A stretch of DNA of 33,634 nucleotides from Pseudomonadota bacterium (GTDB taxonomy: Bacteria > Pseudomonadota > Alphaproteobacteria > Rhizobiales > Rhizobiaceae). The stretch is taken from the NCBI GenBank assembly GCA_023399465.1, contig JAEWPB010000179.1:1-33634 (forward strand), in the 5' to 3' direction. Position 1 is the first letter of the stretch. Every line of letters begins with the position of its first letter. The translations under genes were made by a program, and so were the position numbers. Below, one piece after another: positions 23,564 to 30,905 of this stretch. Under the pieces are notes generated by a model that worked only from the letters and a program-made list of their open reading frames with translations, did no database searches and was not told the origin of the DNA.

Positions 23564-24790
23564 ATGAACGATTTCCGCCCGATCAGGGCCAAGAGCGGCA
23601 CCAACCAGGAAGGTGCGAGTGCCCACAACCGTCGCGTCATGATCGATGCGCTGCGGCTGAACGGGCAGTTGTCGCGCGCGGATCTCGCGCGTGCCACGTC
23701 GCTGACCAAGCAGACGGTCTCGAACATCATCGAGGAGCTCGAGCGCGACGGACTGGTCGTGTCGCTTGCCGCCGTGCGCCATGGCCGCGGCCAGCCGTCG
23801 ACGCCCTACAGGCTCGTCCCGGAGGGCGCCTTTGCCATCGGATTGCAGATCGACCGGCACGTCACCCGGTCGATCGCCGTCGATCTCGTCGGCACCGTGC
23901 TGGTGCGCGGCGAGGCCAATCTGCCGCCCGGCGGACCGGCAAAAGGGGCGAAGACCATCCTCGACCTGATCGAAAAGACCCGGCGCGAGTTGGCTGCGAT
24001 CGCGCCGCAAGCGGAAGAACGGCTCGTCGGGCTGGGAGCGGCAATGCCGGGACCATTCGGTGTCGAGGCTGATGCCGACGATCCCTGGATGATGGCCGCA
24101 TGGCAGAACTTTCCATTGCTGGAGACGCTGGCGGCGGGAACGGGGCTTGATGTCGGCCTGCAGAACGACGCCGCGGCGGCAGCGACCGCGGAAAAAATGA
24201 TCGGTGCCGCGCACGGCCTCGACCAGGCGATCTGCATCTATCTCGGTTACGGTCTCGGCGCCGGCCTTATCCTCAATGGCGAACTCTACCGTGGCGCTCA
24301 TGGCAATGCCGGTGAAATCGGGATGATTCTCAGCCAGCCGCTCGGGGGTGGCCCGGCGGACCGGGCACCGCTCGAGCACCGGGCATCGATCGCCTCGCTC
24401 TGCAAGGCAATGGAACTGGACCCTGCCGACCCTGATCTCTATGGCCGCATCGACGCGGCTGCAGCGCAGTCGGACCCGAGGATCGGAGCCTGGCTCGAGA
24501 ACGCCGCCTTCGAACTGCGTTTTGCCGTGCAACTGCTTGAGACGATCTTCGATCCGCAAACCGTCATCCTGTGCGGCGGCTTGCCGGAGGGGCTCGCCCG
24601 CATGCTGATCGATGCGCTGCATCCGCTGCTGCCTTCGATCGCCGAACGGCGGCATCGAAGCCTGCCACGCCTGCAGATCGGCTTCACCGATCCTTTCGCG
24701 GTGGCGATTGGTGCTGCGGCCGAACCGATCAGCCGTACCTTCGATCCGCGCTTTACGGCGATATTGAAAACCCGGGGAACTGGCTCCTAG
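23564..24790 (+). CDS. ROK-family transcriptional regulator (NagC/XylR type)
   Basis: A 408-residue protein. The winged helix-turn-helix lies at about residues 20-65 (NRRVMIDALRLNGQLSRADLA, then TSLTKQTVSNIIEELERDGLV). The ROK sugar-kinase-like domain follows, with GAAMPGPFG and YLGYGLGAGLILNGELYRGAHGNAGEIG split across the sugar site. The cysteine cluster CxCGxxGC that normally binds zinc after this motif is absent; the region reads PADRAPLEHRAS instead. It is divergent from the six-gene uptake operon, with a strong palindrome between, so it is the probable local repressor, released by the imported or phosphorylated sugar. Confidence 0.92.
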   Translation: MNDFRPIRAKSGTNQEGASAHNRRVMIDALRLNGQLSRADLARATSLTKQTVSNIIEELERDGLVVSLAAVRHGRGQPSTPYRLVPEGAFAIGLQIDRHVTRSIAVDLVGTVLVRGEANLPPGGPAKGAKTILDLIEKTRRELAAIAPQAEERLVGLGAAMPGPFGVEADADDPWMMAAWQNFPLLETLAAGTGLDVGLQNDAAAAATAEKMIGAAHGLDQAICIYLGYGLGAGLILNGELYRGAHGNAGEIGMILSQPLGGGPADRAPLEHRASIASLCKAMELDPADPDLYGRIDAAAAQSDPRIGAWLENAAFELRFAVQLLETIFDPQTVILCGGLPEGLARMLIDALHPLLPSIAERRHRSLPRLQIGFTDPFAVAIGAAAEPISRTFDPRFTAILKTRGTGS

Positions 24791-24964
24791 TCGCGGAGTA
24801 TCGGGAAATCCTTGACCGCTTCGCTTTACCGCTCGCCGGCATCTGCGCGGGTGCGAAGCCAGCGGATCAAGGCTGAACGGCTGGGCATTGGTGCCGCGAT
24901 GCGGATTTATTCAATCCGAACAGGCGACAGAATACGGGTGGTTCCGGGATGGTGGGGTCGGCAG

Positions 24965-25000
24965 AAAAAAGCGGCCGTCATTTCAGCTGGTTGCGAAATG
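24965..25000 (-). terminator. Possible terminator of tRNA-Ser
   Basis: Downstream of the tRNA on the minus strand, CATTTC and GAAATG form a 6-bp stem with a 10-base loop, and a run of six T follows about 8 bases later. The spacing is loose, so the call is tentative. Confidence 0.3.
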
Positions 25001-25027
25001 TCTGTGATTACAGTGGTCTGTGAAAAA

Positions 25028-25118
25028 TGGCGGAGAGGAAGGGATTCGAACCCTCGATACGCTTTTGACGTATACTCCCTTAGCAGGGGAGCGCCTTCGA
25101 CCACTCGGCCACCTCTCC
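25028..25118 (-). tRNA. tRNA-Ser (anticodon GCU)
   Basis: The minus strand folds as a class II tRNA of 91 bases including an encoded CCA. The acceptor stem is GGAGAGG / CCTCTCC with discriminator G, the D arm has GCC...GGC, and the anticodon arm CTCCC-CTGCTAA-GGGAG has anticodon GCT. A long 19-base variable arm (TATACG...CGTATC) and the T arm GAGGG-TTCGAAT-CCCTT complete the fold. It decodes AGC/AGU serine codons. Confidence 0.97.
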
Positions 25119-25732
25119 GGTGAGAGCCTGATAGGCGGTTTGTTGTTTACGATCAAGAGCTATTTCGCCGGTGTCGCGTTTTTTCGCGTGAATCGCATAC
25201 CGAGTTCGGGCGGCGGCCGCGAAAGGTCACGCAGAGGATGCGCGCCTCGATTCGGCGCGCCAGCCGACAGGAAAAAATGCACAGGCCCGTCGATATTGCC
25301 GGGTGCGTGCGGAATTCCGCCCGGAAATCGAAAGTCGGCATAAAAATATTAGAGAATGCGCGCGTGCGTTATTCGAGTCGCCGGGCCTTGATCAAGGCCG
25401 TATTGCACAGATGCACGGAAATGTGACTTTAATCTATTGAATAAAAGATGAGCAAGCTTTTGAATATTCACGGTCATTGCCGCATTTTCGTCCAATTTTC
25501 ATATCTTGCGACAAAATCGTGACATCTCGGCAACAGCGTTTGGCGAACGGGCGCGGATTTGGCGACCGATCCGGATTTGGCGATTGTCGGGCCGGTTTCA
25601 TCCTGTAGGTTCCGCTCAGCAGGTGAGGTGCTTCGGCGCTTACTTTTCTCGCTTGCCCGGACATCTTGGGAATAATGTCCTATTTCCGTTGGTGCCTGGT
25701 CCAGTCCACACTTAATGACTTGGAGGTCATTC
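25119..25732. other. Intergenic region upstream of porin 1
   Basis: A 614-base gap between the tRNA and the first porin. It contains a perfect 16-base palindrome GGCCTTGATCAAGGCC (25384-25399), an AT-rich stretch at 25430-25520 suitable for a promoter, and the Shine-Dalgarno hairpin at 25715-25730. The short open frames do not look coding. No exact promoter is claimed. Confidence 0.5.
25715..25730 (+). promoter_or_regulatory. Shine-Dalgarno hairpin of porin 1 (ATGAC-ttggag-GTCAT)
   Basis: A 5-bp inverted repeat encloses the ribosome binding site GGAG in its loop, just before ATG 25733. The same element precedes porins 2 and 3. It could be an RNA hairpin exposing or gating the binding site, or a DNA operator. 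Confidence 0.5.
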
Positions 25733-26812
25733 ATGAACATCAAGAGCCTTCTCCTCGGCTCTGCGGCTGCTCTCGCCGTAGTTTCCGGCGCACAGGCCGC
25801 CGACGCAATCATCGCTGCCGAACCCGAGCCGATGGAATACGTTCGCGTTTGCGACGCTTTCGGCACCGGCTACTTCTACATTCCGGGCACGGAAACCTGC
25901 CTCAAGGTCGGCGGCAAGGTTCGTTACGACATGTCCGTCGCTGATTCCTACGTTGCCGGAAGCGACAACGGTTGGGACAAGCTGGCCCGCGCCGAACTCT
26001 ACCTCGACTCGGCTAGCGACACCGAATTCGGCGCCCTGAAGACGAACATCGTTGCTCGTTGGGACTGGCGCACGGATGGCTATGCCTCCGCCGATAGCAA
26101 CGGCGACGTTGTTGGTCTCGGCAACACCCGCGCTCGTCTGATCGCCGCCAACATCAGCCTCGGTGGCTTCGTTGTCGGTCTCGCCGATTCGCAGTACTCC
26201 TCGTTCCTCGGCTACGCTGGCGACATCATCAACGACGACGTCATCGAATACGGCACGAACGGCGATGATCCGCGCGGCCAGATCAGCTACACCTACGATG
26301 CCGGCAACGGCTTCACGGCAGTGGTCGCGGTTGAAGATCACGGCGAAAACGGCGGCGACAACAAGTACGTGCCGAACATCGTTGCCGGTGCTGGCTATTC
26401 GGCTGGCGCATGGGCGTTCAAGATGGTTGGCGGCTACGACGCCGTTGCTGAAGAAGGTGCTATCAAGGCTCGCGCCGACGCGACCTTCGGCAGCTTCAAC
26501 GCTTGGGTCATGGGTGGCTGGAACACTGATGGCGACACCGTCAACGAATATGCACCGGCTGACGCCTATGGCGTGGGTTGGGGCGACTGGGCTGTCTGGG
26601 GTGGTCTCGGTACCGCTCTCACCGACAACCTGGGTGCCAACATCCAGCTCGCCTACTCCGACACCAAGACCTTTGCAGCTGCTGCAAACCTGAAGTGGAC
26701 GGTTGTTCCTGGCCTGCTGATCCAGCCGGAAGTCACCTACACCAAGTGGGACAACGCTGTGATCGACGACGATCAGTGGAACGGCATGGTTCGCTTCCAG
26801 CGCGAATTCTAA
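25733..26812 (+). CDS. Outer-membrane porin 1 (Porin_2 family, RopA/Omp2-like)
   Basis: A 359-residue beta-barrel porin. The Sec signal peptide MNIKSLLLGSAAALAVVSGA is expected to be cut after AQA (residue 22). The conserved N-terminal Porin_2 signature VRVCDAFGTGYFYIPGTETC holds two cysteines (residues 40 and 56) likely to form a disulfide, and KVGGKVRYD follows. The chain ends in VRFQREF with terminal Phe, the usual signal for outer-membrane assembly. It forms a passive channel for small hydrophilic solutes. Codon use favours GCT/CGT/GTT forms more than neighbouring genes, a sign of high expression. Strong GGAGG lies before ATG 25733. It is the first of three tandem paralogues and shares its middle third mainly with porin 2 and its later part with porin 3. 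Confidence 0.96.
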   Translation: MNIKSLLLGSAAALAVVSGAQAADAIIAAEPEPMEYVRVCDAFGTGYFYIPGTETCLKVGGKVRYDMSVADSYVAGSDNGWDKLARAELYLDSASDTEFGALKTNIVARWDWRTDGYASADSNGDVVGLGNTRARLIAANISLGGFVVGLADSQYSSFLGYAGDIINDDVIEYGTNGDDPRGQISYTYDAGNGFTAVVAVEDHGENGGDNKYVPNIVAGAGYSAGAWAFKMVGGYDAVAEEGAIKARADATFGSFNAWVMGGWNTDGDTVNEYAPADAYGVGWGDWAVWGGLGTALTDNLGANIQLAYSDTKTFAAAANLKWTVVPGLLIQPEVTYTKWDNAVIDDDQWNGMVRFQREF

Positions 26813-26838
26813 GAATCGCATCCTGTGATTCTTTGGAG

Positions 26839-26866
26839 GCCCGGCTGTCTGACAGCCGGGCTTTCT
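26839..26866 (+). terminator. Terminator of porin 1
   Basis: A GC-rich inverted repeat GCCCGGCTG...CAGCCGGGC (26839-26861, 9-10 bp stem) is followed by TTTCTGCGTTTCT and lies 26 bases after the porin 1 stop. Confidence 0.8.
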
Positions 26867-27117
26867 GCGTTTCTGGGGAAGCGCATCGGGCGCGGTCTTG
26901 CCCGTCAGGGCGGTCGATGGTCACTCCGGCCGGGTTGCGGGCAGCGCTTGCCCGCCGGGAAGGGGGGAGATGCATGACGCGGCGATGACGGGACTGCGGG
27001 CCTGGCGGGGTGATTGTGACCTGGAAGACACAGTGTGGCGGCCTCTGCCACAATCAAGCCCACAATTTTCAAATGTGCCGTTGCGCAAAGTAATCATTTG
27101 ATTGATTAACCATCCCC

Positions 27118-27143
27118 GGAGCGGATCGCTATCGGTTCGCTCC
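27118..27143 (+). promoter_or_regulatory. 10-bp stem-loop in the porin 2 leader
   Basis: GGAGCGGATC and GGTTCGCTCC pair over all 10 positions with a 6-base loop; two of the pairs are G-U. Because G-U pairs work only in RNA, this points to a plus-strand transcript structure rather than a DNA binding site. Confidence 0.5.
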
Positions 27144-27207
27144 ACCCACGTAATGGGGTTGGGGGAGGTAGTCTCAAAAGGACTGGCCTTCAGCTCATTC
27201 AAAAATT

Positions 27208-27221
27208 TGACTTGGAGGTCA
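27208..27221 (+). promoter_or_regulatory. Shine-Dalgarno hairpin of porin 2 (TGAC-ttggag-GTCA)
   Basis: A 4-bp inverted repeat with the ribosome binding site GGAG in its loop, two bases before ATG 27224. It corresponds to the elements before porins 1 and 3. Confidence 0.45.
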
Positions 27222-27223
27222 TT

Positions 27224-28279
27224 ATGAACATCAAGAGCCTTCTTCTTGGCTCCGCCGCTGCCCTGGCAGTCGTTTCCGGCGCCCAGGCTGCTGACGCAAT
27301 CGTCGCTGCTGAGCCCGAGCCGATGGAATACGTCCGCGTTTGCGACGCTTTCGGCACCGGCTACTTCTACATCCCGGGCACCGAGACCTGCCTCAAGGTC
27401 GGTGGCCGCGTTCGTTACGACATCCAGGCTGCCAACTCCTACGTTGCAAACAGCGACAACGGCTGGAACAAGCAGGCCCGCGCTGAGCTCTACCTCAACA
27501 GCGCTAGCGACACCGAATTCGGCGCCCTGAAGACCAACATCGTTGCTCGTTGGGACTGGCGCACGAACGGCTTCGCTTCCGAAGATAGCAACGGCGACGT
27601 TGTTGGCCTTGGCAACACTCGCGCTAAGCTGATCGCTGCCAACATCAGCCTCGGCGGCTTCGTTGTCGGTCTCGCCGACAGCCAGTACGCCTCGTTCCTC
27701 GGCTATGCCGGCGACGTCATCAACGACGACGTAATCGACTTCGGCGTCGCAAACTACGATGAGCGCGCCCAGATCAGCTACACCTACGACGCTGGCAACG
27801 GCTTCAGCGCAGTTGCAGCTCTCGAAGATCACGGCGAAAACGGCGGCGACAACAAGTATCTCCCGAACATCGTTGCTGGTGCTGGCTACCAGGCTGGCGC
27901 ATTCGGCTTCAAGGTTGTCGGCGGCTACGACGCAGTCCTCGAAGAGGGCGCAATCAAGGCTCGCGCTGACGCACAGTTCGGCGGCGTTTCCGCATTCTTG
28001 ATGGCCGGCTGGAACACCGACGGCGACATCAAGAACAACTACGCACAGTGGGCCGGCGACTGGGCCGTCTGGGGTGGCGTTGGCGCACAGCTGACCGACG
28101 ACCTCAAGGCTAACCTGCAGCTCGCTTATGACGACGGCGAAACCTTCGCTGCTGCTGCAAACCTGAAGTGGACGGTTGTTCCTGGCCTGCTCATCCAGCC
28201 GGAAGTCACCTACACCAACTGGGATGCGACCGACGAAGACCAGTGGAACGGCATGGTCCGCTTCCAGCGCACGTTCTAA
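27224..28279 (+). CDS. Outer-membrane porin 2 (Porin_2 family, RopA/Omp2-like)
   Basis: A 351-residue paralogue of the flanking porins, with the same signal peptide (cut after AQA, residue 22), the same two-cysteine VRVCDAF...PGTETC motif and terminal VRFQRTF. It differs most from the others in the stretch reading AQFGGVSAFLMAGWNTDGDI and the shortened loop NNYAQWAGDW, which should alter an extracellular loop or the pore lining. The middle part (DHGENGGDNKY, NIVAGAGY) is close to porin 1. Bias toward GCT/GCA alanine codons again suggests high expression. It has its own leader and apparent terminator-like palindrome, so it is probably a separate transcript. Confidence 0.96.
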   Translation: MNIKSLLLGSAAALAVVSGAQAADAIVAAEPEPMEYVRVCDAFGTGYFYIPGTETCLKVGGRVRYDIQAANSYVANSDNGWNKQARAELYLNSASDTEFGALKTNIVARWDWRTNGFASEDSNGDVVGLGNTRAKLIAANISLGGFVVGLADSQYASFLGYAGDVINDDVIDFGVANYDERAQISYTYDAGNGFSAVAALEDHGENGGDNKYLPNIVAGAGYQAGAFGFKVVGGYDAVLEEGAIKARADAQFGGVSAFLMAGWNTDGDIKNNYAQWAGDWAVWGGVGAQLTDDLKANLQLAYDDGETFAAAANLKWTVVPGLLIQPEVTYTNWDATDEDQWNGMVRFQRTF

Positions 28280-28301
28280 TCGAACGATTCGCGAATCTCG
28301 G

Positions 28302-28323
28302 GATCCCGGCCTGCGCCGGGATC
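28302..28323 (+). repeat. REP-like palindrome / weak terminator after porin 2
   Basis: GATCCCGGC-CTGC-GCCGGGATC is a perfect 9-bp hairpin 22 bases after the stop. No T run follows. The form (gggatcccggcctgcgccgg) recalls the short dispersed palindromes common between genes in alphaproteobacteria; only one copy is visible here, so repeat status is inference. Confidence 0.45.
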
Positions 28324-28713
28324 TCACTCCGCATGAGTGGACCGAACGCGCGTCCGGCAGATGGAATCACACTGTAGAGCAGCCGTAAAATAGCGCCGAA
28401 CCGGCCTGAATCACGCCGCAACCTTGGCGGCCATGGCTGTGCCAAACTCGAATTACCCTTTTTCATCAACGAAATTTGTTAACCCTCCGGAAACCTTTGC
28501 GAGGGCTTGCGGCCTGTTTTGTGTCGTTTCGGCAACAGGATTGCGGCAAGCGTGAGCAAACGGGGTGTGGATCGCAAGTTGGCGATTGCGTGCTCAATGG
28601 CGTTTTGTATTTTCAACCTCGGAAGCGAGGCGGTGGATCGTCCGTCTTCTGACAACACGGGGATGGGGCAGGGAACGCTGTCCTTCAGCGAAAGACCCAG
28701 ACCCTTTTGAAAC
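28324..28713. other. Intergenic region upstream of porin 3
   Basis: About 390 bases without a convincing gene; a 67-codon open frame at 28507-28710 has no family resemblance or ribosome binding site. An AT-rich patch at 28450-28490 (TTTTTCATCAACGAAATTTGTT) could hold the promoter of porin 3. Confidence 0.45.
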
Positions 28714-28728
28714 TTGACTGGAGGTCAA
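28714..28728 (+). promoter_or_regulatory. Shine-Dalgarno hairpin of porin 3 (TTGAC-tggag-GTCAA)
   Basis: A 5-bp inverted repeat with GGAG in a 5-base loop, two bases before ATG 28731. The outer pair is T-A, where porin 1 has A-T, so pairing is kept although the bases differ. Confidence 0.5.
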
Positions 28729-28730
28729 CA

Positions 28731-29798
28731 ATGAACATCAAGAGCCTTCTTCTCGGCTCCGCTGCAGCCCTCGCTGTAGTTTCCGGCGCACAGGCTGCTG
28801 ACGCAATCGTTGCTGCTGAGCCCGAGCCCATGGAATACGTCCGCGTTTGCGACGCTTTCGGCACGGGCTATTTCTACATCCCGGGCACGGAAACCTGCCT
28901 CAAGGTTGGCGGTCGCGTTCGTTACGACATGCAGCTCGCTGACTCCTACGCGCCGAACAGCGACAATGGCTGGAACAAGCAGTCGCGCGCTGAACTCTAC
29001 CTCGACTCGGCCAGCGACACCGAATTCGGCGCCCTGAAGACCAACATCGTTGCTCGTTGGGACTGGCGCACGAACGGCTTCGCCTCCGCCACCGAGGACA
29101 GCGGCGACGTTGTTGGCCTCGGCAACACCCGCGCTCGTCTGATCGCTGCCAACATCACCCTCGGCGGCTTCCTCGTCGGTCTTGCTGACTCGCAGTTCAA
29201 CGCCTTCATCGGCTACGCTGGAGACGTCATCAACGACGACGTTATCGGCGATGGCCCGTACGAAGTTAACCAGATCGCGTACACCTACGACGCCGGCAAC
29301 GGCTTCTCGGCTACCATCGCTGCTGAAGACAGCGGTGAGCGCGAAAACAACAACAAGTACATGCCTGACCTGGTTGCCGGCGTTGGCTACGCAGGCGGCG
29401 CATGGGCCTTCAAGGTTGTCGGTGGTTACGACGCCGTTGCAGAAGAAGGCGCCATCAAGGCTCGCGTCGACGCTACCTTCGGCAGCATCAACGCTTGGGT
29501 CATGGGTGGCTGGAACACCGATGGCGACACCATCAACAAGTACGCCAACGGCGACTCGCAGGGCAACTCCTGGGGTGACTGGGCTGTTTGGGGTGGTTTC
29601 GGCACCGCTCTCACCGACAACCTCGGTGCAAACCTTCAGCTCGCTTACACCGACAACAAGACCTTTGCAGCTGCTGCAAACCTGAAGTGGACTGTTGTTC
29701 CTGGCCTGCTGATCCAGCCGGAAGTCACCTACACCAACTGGGACATTCAGAACGAAGACCAGTGGAACGGTATGGTTCGCTTCCAGCGCACGTTCTAA
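28731..29798 (+). CDS. Outer-membrane porin 3 (Porin_2 family, RopA/Omp2-like)
   Basis: A 355-residue third paralogue with signal peptide, paired cysteines (VRVCDAF...PGTETC) and terminal VRFQRTF as in porins 1 and 2. Its later half (FGSINAWVMGGWNTDGDT, then TALTDNLGANLQLAYTD) is nearly that of porin 1, while its middle (EDSGERENNNKY, MPDLVAGVGY) is the most divergent of the three. A strong U-tailed terminator follows at 29823-29852. Expression is probably high, judged by codon choice. Confidence 0.96.
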   Translation: MNIKSLLLGSAAALAVVSGAQAADAIVAAEPEPMEYVRVCDAFGTGYFYIPGTETCLKVGGRVRYDMQLADSYAPNSDNGWNKQSRAELYLDSASDTEFGALKTNIVARWDWRTNGFASATEDSGDVVGLGNTRARLIAANITLGGFLVGLADSQFNAFIGYAGDVINDDVIGDGPYEVNQIAYTYDAGNGFSATIAAEDSGERENNNKYMPDLVAGVGYAGGAWAFKVVGGYDAVAEEGAIKARVDATFGSINAWVMGGWNTDGDTINKYANGDSQGNSWGDWAVWGGFGTALTDNLGANLQLAYTDNKTFAAAANLKWTVVPGLLIQPEVTYTNWDIQNEDQWNGMVRFQRTF

Positions 29799-29822
29799 TC
29801 ATCTGACATCGTCAGTGATTGG

Positions 29823-29852
29823 GGGCTCGGTCTTCGGACCGAGCCCTTTTTT
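29823..29852 (+). terminator. Strong Rho-independent terminator of porin 3
   Basis: A perfect 10-bp stem GGGCTCGGTC / GACCGAGCCC closed by a C(UUCG)G tetraloop and followed by six T residues. Confidence 0.95.
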
Positions 29853-29959
29853 GTTTGCCGAGGGGGACGGGTGATGCCTCGGGTTGCTCCCGGCTTGAGG
29901 TTATGCCGATATGGCCGCGGCCGCCCGGCGAGCTCTCCGGGATCGCTCGGGCGAGGGGC

Positions 29960-30904
29960 TTATCGTCCCGACAGGAAGGCCCTGATCACCGCAGGGATCT
30001 CGCCGAGGTGGAGAAGCGGCGCGTGTCCTTGCCCTTTTACGGTGAGGGCAGTCATCCCGGGGTGACGTTCGGCCATTGCCGACAGGGTCGCCGCGCTCAA
30101 CAGGGGTGAATTTTCGCCGCGGATTGTCATCAACGGGATGCCGCGTAACGCGTCGAACTGGGGCCAGAGGTGTGGGAGCGGCTGGTCGAGGTCGGCTGCC
30201 GATAGCTGCCGGGCGATCTCGGGATCGAAATCGGAGACAAGTGTGCCGCTCCTGTCGGCATGGATTGCCTGCGCCATGTCGCACCAGTCCTGATCGGTCA
30301 GAGCGGGAAAGGCGTCGCCGTGAATCCTCTGGAGCATGGCAGCGGCTTCGGCCCAATCGCGCGGGCGGCGATCGAGGGAAAGATATGCCCTTATCTGCCG
30401 CAGGCCTTCGGGCTCGATGACGGGGCCGATATCGTTGAGGATGACAGCAGCGAGAAGGGAGGGCTGCAGCTGGGCGAGGAGGTGCAGCGTCAGCCCGCCG
30501 CGCGAGGTGCCGATGAAGATCGCACGTTCAATCCCGAAATGCGACGCAGCCGCGAGCACGTCCTGGGCTTCGGCGAGAAGCGTGTAGCTCTGCCCGGTTT
30601 CGTCCCACTGCGACTGGCCGCGTCCGCGATAGTCGAGGGTGAGGATGCGGCGCGGTTCATCGGGATCCCCAGCAAGCAGAAGGGCCAGTTGATGGAAGTC
30701 GCGGGAATTGCGGGTCAGCCCCGGCAGGCAGAATACCGGCAGGCGATCGCGGGTGCGAGGATCGTCGCCGCCATAATCGCGGGCATGAAGCCGCAATCCG
30801 TCGGCGGCCACGTAGGTCCTCGCAACAAAGCCACTATTGAAATCCGCCACCACAATGTCCCCCGCAACTGATGCTGCAGCATCATGCCCGGCAGTACGCA
30901 CCAT
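29960..30904 (-). CDS. Alpha/beta-hydrolase fold protein
   Basis: A 314-residue soluble hydrolase. The core contains the oxyanion-side FCLPGLTRNSRDF, then ILTLDYRGRGQSQWD, the nucleophile elbow GTSRGG (Ser nucleophile), a late acidic residue in the TIRGENSPL region and the catalytic His in GQGHAPLLHL. These are the usual triad elements of epoxide-hydrolase/lactonase/esterase-like proteins; substrate unknown. Two starts are possible: ATG 30904, one base after the lytic transglycosylase stop, or GTG 30853, which has a better ribosome site (GGGGGAC) and removes an Ala-rich extension. It is likely co-transcribed with slt. Confidence 0.88.
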   Translation of the reverse strand: MVRTAGHDAAASVAGDIVVADFNSGFVARTYVAADGLRLHARDYGGDDPRTRDRLPVFCLPGLTRNSRDFHQLALLLAGDPDEPRRILTLDYRGRGQSQWDETGQSYTLLAEAQDVLAAASHFGIERAIFIGTSRGGLTLHLLAQLQPSLLAAVILNDIGPVIEPEGLRQIRAYLSLDRRPRDWAEAAAMLQRIHGDAFPALTDQDWCDMAQAIHADRSGTLVSDFDPEIARQLSAADLDQPLPHLWPQFDALRGIPLMTIRGENSPLLSAATLSAMAERHPGMTALTVKGQGHAPLLHLGEIPAVIRAFLSGR

Positions 30905-30905
30905 G

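Larger units (their letters stand above)
26867..27223. other. Leader and promoter region of porin 2
   Basis: No gene is seen in this stretch. 27050-27115 is AT-rich and includes AATCATTTGATT (27092-27103), a perfect 12-base palindrome, so the porin 2 promoter probably lies here. A 10-bp hairpin (27118-27143) and the Shine-Dalgarno hairpin (27208-27221) follow, which suggests a structured leader of about 100 bases. Confidence 0.45.

Noticed and set aside
25028..25118. tRNA-Ser as an integration site
   Set aside because: The tRNA 3' end is not repeated nearby and no integrase or foreign gene cluster adjoins it.
25384..25399. FNR/FixK box reading of TTGATCAA
   Set aside because: The known site is TTGAT-N4-ATCAA; here the half-sites overlap with no spacer.
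25727..28327. Long minus-strand frames opposite porins 1 and 2 (364 and 468 codons)
   Set aside because: They are mirror images of the strongly biased porin codons. The two share similarity only because the porins do.
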